Shown here: piece after piece, positions 8,085 to 19,072 of the stretch
Numbering within the stretch: position 1 is the first letter of the stretch
How the letters are laid out: each line of letters opens with the position of its first letter
Assembly: GCA_963772675.1 (NCBI GenBank)
Contig: CAVYYF010000002.1
Location: forward strand, 1 to 64,000
Source: JAKAGZ01 sp963772675
Lineage (GTDB): Bacteria; Bacteroidota; Ignavibacteria; Ignavibacteriales; Ignavibacteriaceae
Direction of reading: 5' to 3'
Length of the DNA stretch: 64,000 nucleotides
Notes under the pieces: model-generated
What the model was told of the DNA's origin: nothing
Database searches by the model: none
What the model saw: only the letters and a program-made list of their open reading frames with translations
Program-made: the position numbers and the translations under genes

Positions 8085-9722
8085 ATGAAAATTGCGCTTT
8101 GTCAAATAGATACAATAATCGGCGATATTGAAAATAATAAAGCTAAAATAATAAAAGGATATGAAAGAGGCATAGCCGATGAGGCTGATCTTGTGATCTT
8201 TCCGGAATTGTCGCTACTTGGTTATCCATCATTAGATCTTATTGAGAAGAAAGCATTCCGAGCTGCTGTCATAAAAGCGGCTGAAGAAATTGCCTCTGTT
8301 ACCGGGAAAACAGGATTATTATTCGGATCGATTACAGAGGATGACGATAATATAGGGACCGACGTTCATAATTCTGCTTTGCTTTGTTATAATGGAAAAA
8401 TCCAGTTTGTTCAGCATAAATCCCTGATACCTAATTACGATGTTTTCGATGAGATGAGATATTTCGATCCGGCTAAGGAAGTATTTGTTCACGAATTCAA
8501 AGGAGAAAAACTGGGGATTTCTATTTGTGAAGATATCTGGAATGATGCTGATTACTGGCATGTAAGACGATATACAGATGATCCGGTAAACAAGTTAATC
8601 AAATTAGGCACAACAGTTCTTATTAATATTTCTGCCAGTCCTTATTCTTATGGAAAAAGGAAAGCAAGAAAAGAAATGCTTTCTGTTTTAGTTAAGGATA
8701 ACAAAATTCCACTCGCTTACGTTTGCTGCGCCGGTGCTCAAAACGATCTTATATTCGATGGCGCCAGTATGTGTTTCGATTCTAAAGGCGAATTGGTATG
8801 TCTTGGTGAAGCATTCGCAGAAGATTATTTTATTTTCAACGCTAAAGGTTCATACCAGTCAATTCAGGTGACAGAAAGAAATTTCGAAGAAGAAGTGCTT
8901 AATGCTTTGATCTATGGAGTAAAAGAATATTTCCGCAAACAGGGTTTTAAGGAAGCATTAATTGGTTTAAGCGGAGGCCTTGATTCTGCATTGGTTACTT
9001 ATATTGCTGTACAGGCTTTGGGGAAGAAAAACGTTCACGTGGTAATGATGCCGTCTATTTATTCATCGAGAGGAAGCAAAAAAGATTCTGAGAAACTTAT
9101 TGACAAACTCGGCATCTCATCGAATGTTGTTTCGATAAAATCTGCTTTTACAACTCTTCTAAAATCTCTTGCACCAGTATTTGGAAGAAAAAAGAAGGAT
9201 GTAACGGAGGAAAACTTGCAGGCGAGACTGCGTGGTATATTGTTAATGTCAATCTCAAATAAGTATGGATATCTTGTGCTGGCTACAAGCAATAAATCAG
9301 AAATGGCAATGGGATACTGTACACTTTATGGTGATATGTGCGGCGGCCTTGCTGTAATTGCTGATGTTTATAAAACTGATGTTTACCGTCTAGCTAATTA
9401 TATTAACAGGAAAGAAGAAATTATCCCGAATGAAATTATCACTAAAGCGCCATCTGCAGAATTGAAAGAAAATCAAAAAGATGAAGATACTCTTCCACGT
9501 TATGAAATTCTTGATCCGACCTTAAAAATGTACCTTGAAGAGAATAAAGAATTTGATGAGATTGTAAAAGTAGTTGGTAATAAAGAACTTGTTAAGAAAA
9601 TATTAACAACAATTGATCGAAACGAATATAAAAGATTCCAGGCAGCTCCTGCTTTAAGAGTTTCTACAAAAGCTTTTGGCTATGGAAGAAGATTCCCAAT
9701 TGTGCAGGGATGGAGGAAGTAA
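8085..9722 (+). CDS. nadE: Glutamine-dependent NAD+ synthetase
   Basis: Makes NAD+ from deamido-NAD+, ATP and glutamine-derived ammonia. The 545-residue protein has an N-terminal nitrilase-type glutaminase domain with the Glu-Lys-Cys triad visible in FPELSLLGYP (~46), KSLIPNYDVFDE (~113) and LGISICEDIW (~150). The C-terminal synthetase domain shows the ATP pyrophosphatase loop GLSGGLDSALV (~296-306), LATSNKSEMAMGYCTLYGD and the KAPSAEL stretch. Length is normal for the glutamine-dependent form. The gene stands alone, divergent from pspC. Confidence 0.95.
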   Translation: MKIALCQIDTIIGDIENNKAKIIKGYERGIADEADLVIFPELSLLGYPSLDLIEKKAFRAAVIKAAEEIASVTGKTGLLFGSITEDDDNIGTDVHNSALLCYNGKIQFVQHKSLIPNYDVFDEMRYFDPAKEVFVHEFKGEKLGISICEDIWNDADYWHVRRYTDDPVNKLIKLGTTVLINISASPYSYGKRKARKEMLSVLVKDNKIPLAYVCCAGAQNDLIFDGASMCFDSKGELVCLGEAFAEDYFIFNAKGSYQSIQVTERNFEEEVLNALIYGVKEYFRKQGFKEALIGLSGGLDSALVTYIAVQALGKKNVHVVMMPSIYSSRGSKKDSEKLIDKLGISSNVVSIKSAFTTLLKSLAPVFGRKKKDVTEENLQARLRGILLMSISNKYGYLVLATSNKSEMAMGYCTLYGDMCGGLAVIADVYKTDVYRLANYINRKEEIIPNEIITKAPSAELKENQKDEDTLPRYEILDPTLKMYLEENKEFDEIVKVVGNKELVKKILTTIDRNEYKRFQAAPALRVSTKAFGYGRRFPIVQGWRK

Positions 9723-9784
9723 TTAGTCAAAGATGGAATACTAAATCAAAATTTCTGAAATTATTAAATCTCGTATAAAGTAAA

Positions 9785-11573
9785 ATGAAAAATATTCTAA
9801 AACTGGCAGTAATATCATTTATAATTATTCTATCGAACAAATCATTTCCACAGTTAGGAAATAGCGAACCGATAGTAAATATTAATTCTTATCTTTCTGC
9901 TGATAAAGTCACTCCTGGTGATGCTTTTAAGTTGGCAGTTAAGGCTGATATTAAGAATGGCTGGCATATAAATTCAGATAAGCCAAACGAAGATTTCCTG
10001 ATACCGACGAAGTTATCAATAATAAATCCGGGAAAAGGATTTTTTAATCTTGAAAATATTGTCTATCCTCAAGCACAGGATGTTAAATTAGGCTTTTCAG
10101 ATAAAGCTCTTTCAGTCTGGGAAGGTGAAGTATTTATCGGCGGCATACTCAAAGCACCGACCGATATTCAACCCGGAAATTATTTGTTAATTGTAAAACT
10201 AAGTTACCAGAGTTGTAATAATAGTACATGTCTGGCTCCAACTTCGGTTTCTGATACTTTGCAAGTGGTTGTTACAAATGACAAAGCTTCTGTTTCTGTG
10301 ATCAACCAGGATATATTCAAAAACGTTAAGCTTGAAATAAATAATACCACCAGTTCTGTTTCTACAGGGAATGATAATTCAATTACTTCATCGCTTGAAT
10401 CTCACGGTTTGCTCATTGGGCTGCTTCTGGTTTTCCTTGGCGGACTTGCATTAAACCTTACTCCCTGTGTTTATCCTCTTATTCCAATCACAGTTGGATA
10501 CTTCGGTGGACAGGCTGAAGGCAGTACAAAAAGACTTTTCCTTATGGGACTCCTTTTTGTTATTGGAATGGCACTGACATATTCTGTAATTGGGGTTGTT
10601 ACAGCATTAAGTGGTGCTGTGTTTGGTTCGCTTCTTCAGAATAGTTATGTCATTTTGTTTATTGTATTAATATTTCTTGTCCTTTCACTCAGCATGTTTG
10701 GGGTTTATGAATTCAAATTGCCCGATTCGCTTGTTGCTAAAGCAGGAGGAGCAAAAGGAGGAATGTTCGGTGCATTTTTTATGGGACTAACTATGGGAAT
10801 AGTTGCAGCACCTTGCATCGGGCCTTTTGTGCTGGGATTAGTAACTTATGTTGCCGCAAAAGGAGATCCCTATTTCGGCTTCCTCATGTTTTTTGTTTTG
10901 GCTCTTGGACTTGGCCTGCCGTATTTATTCCTTGCGATTTTCTCCGGCAAAATAAAAAGTCTGCCAAGAGCAGGAGAATGGATGGAAGGAGTCAAACATG
11001 TTTTTGGTTTTATACTGGTGGGGATGGCACTTTACTTCTTGCTTCCATTATTACCAAAATCTTTTTCAGGTTATGTTCTTCCTGTTTTTATGCTGATCAC
11101 TGCTGCTTTATCTTTTATTCATTGAAAAAATGGCAAAAAATATAAAAGGTTTTAAAATATTTAAAATAGTTTTTTCAATATTGTTAATCGTGGTTGCAGT
11201 TTACTCGTTGATTCCTTCGGAGAAAGCATCTATAAACTGGAAACCTTATAATGAAAATGTGTTGGCTGCTAATACTGCTAATAAAAAAGGAACTATAATA
11301 GATTTTTATGCTGACTGGTGTATCCCGTGTAAAGAACTTGATGCAAAAACGTTTTCCGATCAAACCGTTATTAATGAAGCTAAAAATTTTACAACTCTTA
11401 AAGCTGATATGACAAAATCGCTCTCACCCGAAGTAGATGCTTTAAGAAACAAATACAATATAGTCGGTGTACCTACGGTGCTTATTCTTAACAGTAAAGG
11501 TCAGGAAGTAAAAAGAATAACGGGTTATGTGACCCCCGAGGAATTCCATAAAATCTTAAAAGAAGTAGACTAA
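9785..11573 (+). CDS. dsbD: Thiol:disulfide interchange protein DsbD, with one frame change
   Basis: Carries reducing power across the inner membrane to periplasmic thiols. Three parts are visible: signal peptide and N-terminal DsbD-alpha-like domain (residues ~1-175, with YQSCNNSTCLAP), a membrane domain with eight helices including the redox cysteines in LTPCVYPL and APCIGPFVLG, and a C-terminal thioredoxin domain with YADWCIPCKELD. The first frame stops at 11123; the thioredoxin part is open in the +1 frame, which reads LLYLLFIEKMAKN across the junction. Removing one base between 11102 and 11109 gives 595 residues, the usual DsbD length. Translation of the last 147 residues as a separate protein from ATG 11130 is possible but the out-of-frame continuity argues for one gene. 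Confidence 0.88.
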
Positions 11574-11841
11574 GAACAGGGTAGAAGAAGAAACCTGCCC
11601 TTCTTCCATATAAACCCAACCTTACATTCTTATTTTTTATAAGAAATATTTCCATTATTGGGAAACAATTCCTTTTTATACAACTCTTATATTTAGAACT
11701 CTTCTTTTTTAGCAAATAATACACAAAAATCGTTTTTTCTTGATTTCCGGGCAAGAAATATTCAATATGGCACAGTTTATGGGTATGTAGGGTAATTCAA
11801 ATTAAATTCCTTTCATATTATTAATAAGTAAGGCAAAAGAG

Positions 11842-13687
11842 ATGGAAAAAGAAGTGCTCGAGCTTGAAGATGTGACCGTGAGGTTTGCCGGAGATTCCGG
11901 TGACGGTATGCAACTGACAGGCTCTCAGTTCAGTGATACGACAGCAGTCGCAGGAAATGATTTAAATACTCTCCCAGATTACCCGGCAGAAATTCGCGCC
12001 CCTTCAGGAACCGTTTATGGTGTAAGTGGATTTCAATTACACTTTGGAATGAAAGAGGTTTATTCTCCGGGAGATATGCCGGATGTTTTGGTTGCAATGA
12101 ATCCTGCTGCAATTAAAAAGAATATTTCTGAAATAAAACCAGGCGGTATTATTATTGCAAATTCAGATTCATTCGATGCAAAAGGATTAAAGCTTGCTAA
12201 GTATGATTCAAATCCGCTGGAAGATAACTCACTGAAAGGCTATACAGTTTATCAGGTACCGATTGCAACTCTAACTAAAAAAGCACTTGAAGGAACAAAC
12301 CTATCCCCAAAGGACATTGAGCGTTCAAAAAACTTTTTTGCCCTTGGATTGATGTATTGGTTATATAATAGATCAACTGATCAAACCTTAAACTGGATAA
12401 AAGCAAAATTTAAAAATAAACCTGAATATATTGAATCAAATAAAAAGGCTTTAATGGCCGGCTACAATTTTGGAGAGATGACTGAAATCTTTACTACAAG
12501 ATTCAAAGTAAGTCCGGCAAAATTACCTAAAGGAACTTACAGGAGTATTTCAGGCAACGAAGCTACAGCACTTGGATTTCTAACAGCTTCAGTTAAAGCG
12601 GGAATTCCTTTATTCCTTGGTTCTTATCCTATCACACCTGCTACTGAAATATTGCAGTACTTAAGCAATTATAAAAATTTCGGAGTAAAAACTCTTCAAG
12701 CTGAAGATGAAATTGCCGGTATAACTTCTGCGATCGGAGCATCATATGCTGGTAATCTTGCAATAACAACCACAAGCGGACCAGGCCTTGCTTTAAAAAC
12801 AGAAGCAATCGGTCTCGCTATCATGACTGAACTTCCTCTGGTAATTATTGATGTTCAGCGCGGCGGTCCGAGCACAGGCTTACCGACAAAAACTGAACAG
12901 GCGGATCTATTGCAGGCAGTTTACGGAAGAAATGGTGAGGCACCTGTTCCGGTTCTTGCTGCTTCAACACCAAGCGATTGTTTCTATATGGCGATTGAAG
13001 CTAGTCGTATTGCTATTAAATTTATGACTCCAGTTATTCTTTTAACAGATGGATACATAGCCAATGGTTCAGAACCCTGGAAGGTTCCTCATTTCAATGA
13101 GATTCCGGATATCCCTGTTAAATACAGAACAGAAAAAGAAGGATTCGCTCCGTATCTGAGAGATGAAAATCTTTCTAGACCTTGGGTAAAATTGGGAACA
13201 CCAGGATTAGAGCACAGGATCGGTGGTCTGGAAAAGGCAAACATTACCGGTGATGTAAGTTATGATCCTGATAACCATGATCTGATGATTCATTTAAGAG
13301 ATCAGAAAGTTAAGAATGTTGCAAAAGATATTCCTGATCTGGCAGTTGATGGTGAGCAGTCAGGTGATTTGCTTGTGCTTGGATGGGGAGGAACTTACGG
13401 TACAATTACAGAAGCTGTTCATCAGGCAAGGAGAGATGGATATAAAGTATCACAGGCGCATTTGAAATACCTGAACCCTATGCCTAAAAATACTGAAGAA
13501 GTTCTGAAGAGATTTAAGAAAGTACTTATCCCTGAAATAAATCTTGGCCAGCTTGCAAAGATTATAAGAAGCGAATTTTTAATTCGATCCTGAGCAATTA
13601 AATATAGTTCGCGGGTTACCGTTCAGGGTATCTGATATTGAAGATAAAATAATTGAACTCGCCAAAGGCGAACCGGGAGGCAAGTAA
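11842..13687 (+). CDS. korA: 2-oxoacid:ferredoxin oxidoreductase alpha (gamma-alpha fusion), copy 1, frame change near the end
   Basis: Subunit of the enzyme that interconverts 2-oxoglutarate (or another 2-oxoacid) and acyl-CoA plus CO2 with ferredoxin. The N-terminal ~190 residues are the gamma-type domain (VRFAGDSGDGMQLTGSQF); from ~210 comes the alpha TPP-pyrimidine domain with LGSYPITPATEIL, AEDEIAGITSAIGASYAG and DVQRGGPSTGLPTKTEQ. The first open frame stops at 13593 after SEFLIRS, but dropping one base near 13584 continues as IDPEQLNIVRGLPFR...EPGGK and ends at 13687 (614 residues), just like the second copy at 15092. The korB start follows at once. Ordered with korB as in all KorAB enzymes. 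Confidence 0.9.
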
Positions 13688-13688
13688 A

Positions 13689-14733
13689 ATGAGTGAAGTT
13701 AAAATAAAAACAGATGAAATAAAATTAACGGCGAAAGATTTTGCCAGCGGATCAGGATGTAAGATGGTGCCCGGGTTGCGGAGATTATTCTATACTTGCC
13801 CAGGTTCAGAGAACATTTCCTGACATAATTGGAGTAGAAAAAGAAAAAATTGTGTGGATTTCCGGCATCGGATGTTCTTCAAGATTTCCGTATTACATGG
13901 GTACTTATGGCTTTCATACTATTCATGGAAGAGCACCTGCAATTGCAACCGGCGTTAAAGTAAGCCGACCGGATCTTTCAGTCTGGGTTGCTACCGGTGA
14001 CGGTGATCTGTTAAGCATCGGTGGAAATCATTTTATACACACGTGCAGAAAAAATGTCGATCTCAAGATCATTCTCTTTAATAATAAAATTTACGGATTG
14101 ACCAAAGGGCAGTATTCACCGACAAGTGAGCAGGGAAAAAAGACAAAGACTACTCCATACGGCAGCGTAGATTATCCTTTCAATCCTGTTTCACTGGCAC
14201 TTGGTTCTGAAGCAACATTTGTTGCAAAGGCTCTTGACAGAGATCCGAAACATCTACAGCAGATGATCAAAAGAGCAGCTGATCATAAAGGTACTGCATT
14301 CATAGAAGTATTGCAGAATTGCAGCATCTTTAACGACGGTGCATTTGAACGACTGACAGATAAAGCAACAAGAGAGGATAATGTACTCTATATGGAACAC
14401 GAAAAGCCACTTATCTTCGGTAAGGAAAAGAATAAAGGAATAAAACTGGATGGTGCAAAGCCGGTTATTGTTGATCTTACCGATGGAAAGAATTCGGTAA
14501 ATGATCTACTTGTCCACAATGAATTTGATACACAGCCCGGTACACGCAACAATACTCGCACATATGTGCAGACGATCCAGCATATCCCATCACCTGTTGG
14601 TGTATTCAGACAAATATTTAAACCTACCTATGATGAAGGCGTTGAAATACAAATAGGAAATGTAACTGATTTGAAAGGAAAAGGAGATATTGAGAAAGTA
14701 TTATTTAACGGCAACACGTGGGAAGTGAATTAA
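13689..14733 (+). CDS. korB: 2-oxoacid:ferredoxin oxidoreductase beta, copy 1, frame change near the start
   Basis: TPP-binding beta subunit, partner of the preceding korA. The true start is ATG 13689, one base after the korA stop and behind GGGAGGCAAG; the first 20 codons (MSEVKIKTDE...AKDFASG) run in another frame from the rest. One extra base near 13749-13752 separates them; removing it gives ASGQDVRWCPGCGDYS as in copy 2 and a 347-residue protein. WCPGCGDY carries cluster-ligand cysteines, and GDGDLLSIGGNHFIHTCRKN is the TPP diphosphate/magnesium motif. GLTKGQYSPTS is also conserved. A rho-independent terminator follows. Confidence 0.9.
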
Positions 14734-14765
14734 TCTTTTATTGGAAACAATAAAACTCCGACAGG

Positions 14766-14793
14766 CGGGCTGCATAAACGTAGCCCGTTTTTA
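14766..14793 (+). terminator. Rho-independent terminator after korAB copy 1
   Basis: CGGGCT (14766-14771) pairs with AGCCCG (14782-14787) around a 10-base loop, followed directly by TTTTTATTTT. It separates the two korAB operons. Confidence 0.85.
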
Positions 14794-15091
14794 TTTTAAA
14801 ACATTATATTTGACAATAAACCCTTGCTTACTTAATTTATTCACCGTAATTAAATCCTGTGCAAATGTAGCCTAAATATCCTTAATTTTTACTGATGTCA
14901 TTTTCATTAGATAAAAAAGAAAATTATATCATCTGTTATTTCTCATATTCTTAACAGAGATTTTAATCCCTATTTAATAGACTTTAATGTTATTTTATTA
15001 AATGTAATTTTTATGAATGTTATAAATAATTATTTGTCATAAAATAATAACTATTCAATTCAAAATAAATAAAATTTAAGGTATAGATTAT
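14794..15091. other. AT-rich intergenic region upstream of second korAB
   Basis: About 300 bases of very AT-rich DNA with no open frame, between the terminator of korAB copy 1 and korA copy 2. It should hold the promoter of copy 2, but I see no exact TTTG/TAnnTTTG pair. AAGG (15079-15082) is the likely ribosome site for the ATG at 15092. Confidence 0.5.
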
Positions 15092-16928
15092 ATGTCAAAA
15101 GATGTAATGGAATTAAATGATGTTACTGTGAGATTCGCAGGAGATTCCGGCGATGGAATGCAGTTAACAGGTTCACAATTTACAAATACAACTGCGCTGG
15201 TTGGAAATGACCTGAGTACATTACCGGATTACCCGGCTGAGATCAGGGCTCCAGCCGGTACAACTTACGGTGTTAGCGGATTTCAACTGCATTTCAGCAG
15301 CAATGATATTCATACTCCCGGCGATCAACCTGATGTACTTGTTGCAATGAACCCCGCCGCATTAAAAGTTAACTTGAAGGATTTGAAACAGAGTTCTACT
15401 ATTATAATTAATGTCAATTCATTTGATGCAAAGAGTTTAAAACTTGCCCATTATGAAAATAATCCACTCGAAGATGGAACGCTTGAATGGTTATAATGTT
15501 GTGCAGGTTCCATTAAGCAATTTGACTTCTACTGCGCTGGAAGATAGCGGTCTTTCAGCAAAAGAAATTGCAAGATCGAAAAACTTTTTTGCGCTTGGAA
15601 TGATGTACTGGCTCTACAGTCGACCAATTGAACCAACTGTGGAATGGATCCATAAAAAATTTAAGAATAATGAACCTATTGCCAAAGCAAATGAAAAAGC
15701 ATTAATGGCAGGGTATTACTTCGGAGAAAATACAGAGCTATTTACAACGAGATATCAAGTTGAACCGGCTGAACTTCCTAAAGGGACATACAGAAACATT
15801 ACAGGCAATGAAGCGCTTGCTCTTGGGTTCGTAACTGCTTCAGTTAAAAGTAAATTGCCGTTGTTCCTTGGTTCTTATCCTATTACTCCGGCATCAGATA
15901 TTTTACATGAACTAAGCAAACACAAAAATTTTGGTGTAAGAACTTTTCAGGCGGAAGATGAAATTGCCGCAGTTTCTGCCGCTATTGGTGCTGCTTTTAC
16001 AGGAGCACTTGCAATTACTACTACAAGTGGTCCAGGTGTTGCATTAAAAACAGAAGCTATCGGGCTTGGAGTAATGACTGAGCTGCCGATAGTCATTATT
16101 GATGTTCAGAGAGGCGGGCCAAGTACCGGGCTTCCAACAAAAACTGAACAATCTGATTTGCTGCAGGTAATGTATGGAAGAAACGGTGAAGCACCGGTTG
16201 TAGTTCTTGCAGCAAACACTCCGGCTGATTGTTTCAATCTTGCTCTTGAAGCTTCGAGAATTGCAATCAAATATATGGTGCCGGTGATATTACTTACTGA
16301 CGGTTATCTTGCAAACGGTTCTGAACCATGGAAAATTCCTGAACCTGATTCAATCCCAAATATTGAAGTAAAATTCAGAACTGAAAAAGAAGGATTCCAC
16401 CCTTATGTACGTGACGAAAATCTTTCAAGACCGTGGGCAGTTCCCGGTACACCCGGACTCGAACACAGAATAGGTGGTCTTGAAAAGGCGAACATTACCG
16501 GAGACGTAAGTTACGATCCGCAGAACCACGAATTTATGGTAAGACTGAGAGCGCAGAAAGTTAAAAATGTAGAAAACGACATTCCTGAACTTGAAGTAAC
16601 CGGTGATGAAGATGCAGAACTTCTTGTAATTGGATGGGGCGGAACCTACGGTGCAATAACTGAAGCAATCAATAAAGCAAGGAAAAAAGGAATTAAAGTA
16701 GCACAGGCACACCTGAGATATATAAATCCTCTTCCGAAAAACACAGGAGATGTACTCAAAAAATACAAACACATTCTTTGCCCTGAATTAAATATGGGAC
16801 AGCTTTCTAAGATTATAGCAAGTGAATATGCAATTTCAGTTGAACCATATAATAAAATTCAGGGGCTGCCTTTCAGATCTTCAGAAATAGAAACGAAGAT
16901 AGAATCAATTTTGTTAGGAGGAAAATAA
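15092..16928 (+). CDS. korA: 2-oxoacid:ferredoxin oxidoreductase alpha (gamma-alpha fusion), copy 2, one frame change
   Basis: Second copy of the gamma-alpha fusion subunit, very similar along its whole length to the copy at 11842: FAGDSGDGMQLTGSQF near the start, LGSYPITPASDIL, AEDEIAAVSAAIGAAF, DVQRGGPSTGLPTKTEQ and a complete C-terminus ending in SSEIETKIESILLGGK. The frame breaks at ~15485: the first part reads NPLEDGTLEWL-stop, the second continues LNGYNVVQVPL in the +1 frame. Dropping one base (CTT-G-AAT) gives a normal 611-residue protein. The product is coupled to the following korB (one base between stop and ATG). The paralogue may serve another 2-oxoacid or another growth condition, which cannot be read from the sequence. 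Confidence 0.9.
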
Positions 16929-16929
16929 G

Positions 16930-17964
16930 ATGGCCGACAACGGAACAAAAGTATTAAAAAATACAGCTAAAGATTTCTCATCAGGTCAGGATGTAAGATG
17001 GTGCCCGGGATGTGGCGATTATTCAATACTTGCTCAAACGCAGCGAACTGCTCCTGATCTTGGAATAGATATCGAAAAGTTTGTCTGGATTTCGGGAATT
17101 GGTTGTGCTGCGAGATTTCCATATTATATGAACACTTACGGTATGCACGGAATTCACGGACGCGCGCCTGCGATTGCTACAGGAGTAAAAGTAAATAATC
17201 CTGAGCTTTCAGTTTGGGTTGCTTCCGGCGATGGTGATCTTGTTAAGTATCGGTGGTAATCATTTTATTCATGCGTGCAGAAGGAATATCGGTCTAAAAA
17301 TTCTTTTGTTCAATAACAGGATTTACGGACTGACTAAAGGACAGTACTCACCAACATCGGAAAAAGGGAAGAATGACAAAAAGCACTCCTTTCGGAAGTG
17401 TAGATTATCCTTTCAATCCTCTTTCGCTTGCGGTTGGGGCGGGTGCATCATTTGTAGCACGCGCGCTGGATCGCGATCCCAAACATTTGCAGGCTATGAT
17501 GAAACGAGCAGGTGAACATAAAGGAACAGCATTCATAGAAGTCTATCAGAACTGTAATATTTTTAATGACGGTGCATTTGAAATTTTAACAGATAAAACT
17601 ACAAGGGATGATAATGTAATTTATCTTGAGCACGAAAAACCAATGATCTTTGGTAAAGAAAAAAATAAGGGGATAAAGCTGGATGGATTGAATCCTGTTG
17701 TAGTTGATATTGCTGAAGGTAAAAATTCAGTAAATGATCTCTGGGTTCACGATGAATTTGATAAAAATACATTTCCGTGCGCATATAATTTCACAGTTCA
17801 CGGAAATGGAAAATTTCCCGACACCTGTTGGCGTTCTCCGGCAGGAAAATAAATCAACGTACGAAGATGATCTCCACCTACAACTTGAAGAAGCAAAAAA
17901 GACAAAAGGAGAAGGTGATTTAAGAAAACTCCTGTTCAGTGGAAATATGTGGGATGTGAATTAG
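16930..17964 (+). CDS. korB: 2-oxoacid:ferredoxin oxidoreductase beta, copy 2, three frame changes
   Basis: Second beta subunit. The start is ATG 16930 after TAGGAGGAAAATAAG. The protein is laid out like copy 1 (SSGQDVRWCPGCGDYS; GDGDL-SIGGNHFIHACRRN; GLTKGQYSPTS; GEGDLRKLLFSGNMWDVN at the end) but spread over three frames. Breaks lie at ~17245 (GATCTTGTTA-AGT), ~17371 (AAG-A-ATGACA) and ~17813-17820 (TTTCC-C-GACACC). Each is repaired by removing one base, giving 343 residues. Three breaks in one gene are the highest density in the window. A terminator follows at 18026. Confidence 0.87.
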
Positions 17965-18025
17965 GAGGAATCAATATTCATTGAACTAACCTTAAATTTT
18001 CATATTTTTGATTATAGAAAATATG

Positions 18026-18051
18026 GGGCTTGATCAAATCAAGCCCTTTTT
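18026..18051 (+). terminator. Rho-independent terminator after korAB copy 2
   Basis: GGGCTTGAT (18026-18034) and ATCAAGCCC (18038-18046) form a 9-bp perfect stem with a 3-base loop, followed by TTTTT. It also shows that the nrnA-like gene must start downstream, at 18071 rather than at the earlier in-frame codon at 18008. Confidence 0.9.
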
Positions 18052-18070
18052 AATTTACTTATGTAGATCT

Positions 18071-19063
18071 ATGATAGATTTTAAAAAGCTAAAAACTATA
18101 ATCAGTGAAAACAATTCATTTTTATTAACGACACACGTTAATCCTGATGCCGACGCAATCGGATCTGAAATTGCATTTTATTTAGTATTAAATAAGCTTG
18201 GTAAAAAAGTTAAGATAGTTAATCATCACCCCACTCCTTATAACCTTGAATTTCTCGACACCGATAAAATTATTGAAAAGTTCGATTTTGAAAAGCATAA
18301 AAATATTTTTAATGAAGCAGATGTTCTGGTTGCTCTTGATTTTAACAGGTCAGACAGAATGGTTTCAATGACAGAAGGATTTAAGAAATCTAAAAAAATG
18401 AAAATTTGTATTGATCATCACCAGGGGCCTGAAAGTTTTGTGGATCATTATTTTATTGATAGCGACTCCTGTGCAACAGGACACATACTTTTCGATTTTA
18501 TAAAACAAACTCAAATAGTTCCGCTGACTTATGATATCGCTTATCCAATTTATGCTGCAATTATGACAGATACAGGTTCGTTCAGGTTTGAAAGAACTAC
18601 TCCGGAAATCCACAAGATTGCTGCAGAACTTCTCGAGGCAGGAGTAGTCCCGGGAGATGTTTACGATAAAATTTATGACCAGGGTAAATTCAGCAAGATA
18701 AGGCTGCTCGGCAAAGCACTGGATTCAATAAAGCTTTACGGTGATGATAACAAAATATCTTATATGCTTCTAACACAAAATGATTTTAAAGACATTTCAG
18801 CAATGGAATCCGATACAGACAATTTTGTAAATATATGTCTTTCAATTGAAGATGTTGTTATCGGGTTACTTTTCCTGGAATTGAAGGAAGGCTTCAAGGT
18901 AAGCTTTAGATCCAAGGGTGTTATCCCGGTAAATAAACTCGCTCAGGAATTCGGGGGCGGTGGACATATTAATGCTGCCGGGGCAAGAATACACAATGGC
19001 AAATTAAATGATTATGTTTCAACAATACTTAAAAAAGCAGAAGAATATCTGAAATTAAATTAG
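18071..19063 (+). CDS. DHH/DHHA1 phosphoesterase, NrnA-like
   Basis: Bifunctional oligoribonuclease / 3'-phosphoadenosine-5'-phosphate phosphatase type protein. The 330-residue product has DADAIGSE (metal site, ~26-33), ALDFNRSDRM, the DHH motif in CIDHHQGPE (~114-122), TDTGSFRFE (~171-179) and the DHHA1 glycine loop EFGGGGHINAAGA (~294-306). The frame is open further upstream to 18008, but that stretch covers the korAB terminator, so ATG 18071 is the better start. NrnA degrades 2-5 nt RNAs and PAP; genomes of this group usually lack E. coli-type Orn, which fits. pepA follows after 9 bases, probably in one operon. Confidence 0.88.
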   Translation: MIDFKKLKTIISENNSFLLTTHVNPDADAIGSEIAFYLVLNKLGKKVKIVNHHPTPYNLEFLDTDKIIEKFDFEKHKNIFNEADVLVALDFNRSDRMVSMTEGFKKSKKMKICIDHHQGPESFVDHYFIDSDSCATGHILFDFIKQTQIVPLTYDIAYPIYAAIMTDTGSFRFERTTPEIHKIAAELLEAGVVPGDVYDKIYDQGKFSKIRLLGKALDSIKLYGDDNKISYMLLTQNDFKDISAMESDTDNFVNICLSIEDVVIGLLFLELKEGFKVSFRSKGVIPVNKLAQEFGGGGHINAAGARIHNGKLNDYVSTILKKAEEYLKLN

Positions 19064-19072
19064 AGGTGGTTA

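Noticed and set aside
11130..11573. Separate thioredoxin gene
   Set aside because: The other frame is open across the joint and continues the DsbD membrane helix, so one gene with a frame break fits better.
11582..11607. Hairpin GAAGAA/TTCTTC after dsbD as terminator
   Set aside because: Weak A/T-poor stem without a T-tract; not reported as a feature.
18008..18070. Longer N-terminus of the DHH phosphoesterase
   Set aside because: It would translate the korAB terminator hairpin; family members start at MIDFKK-like sequence at 18071.
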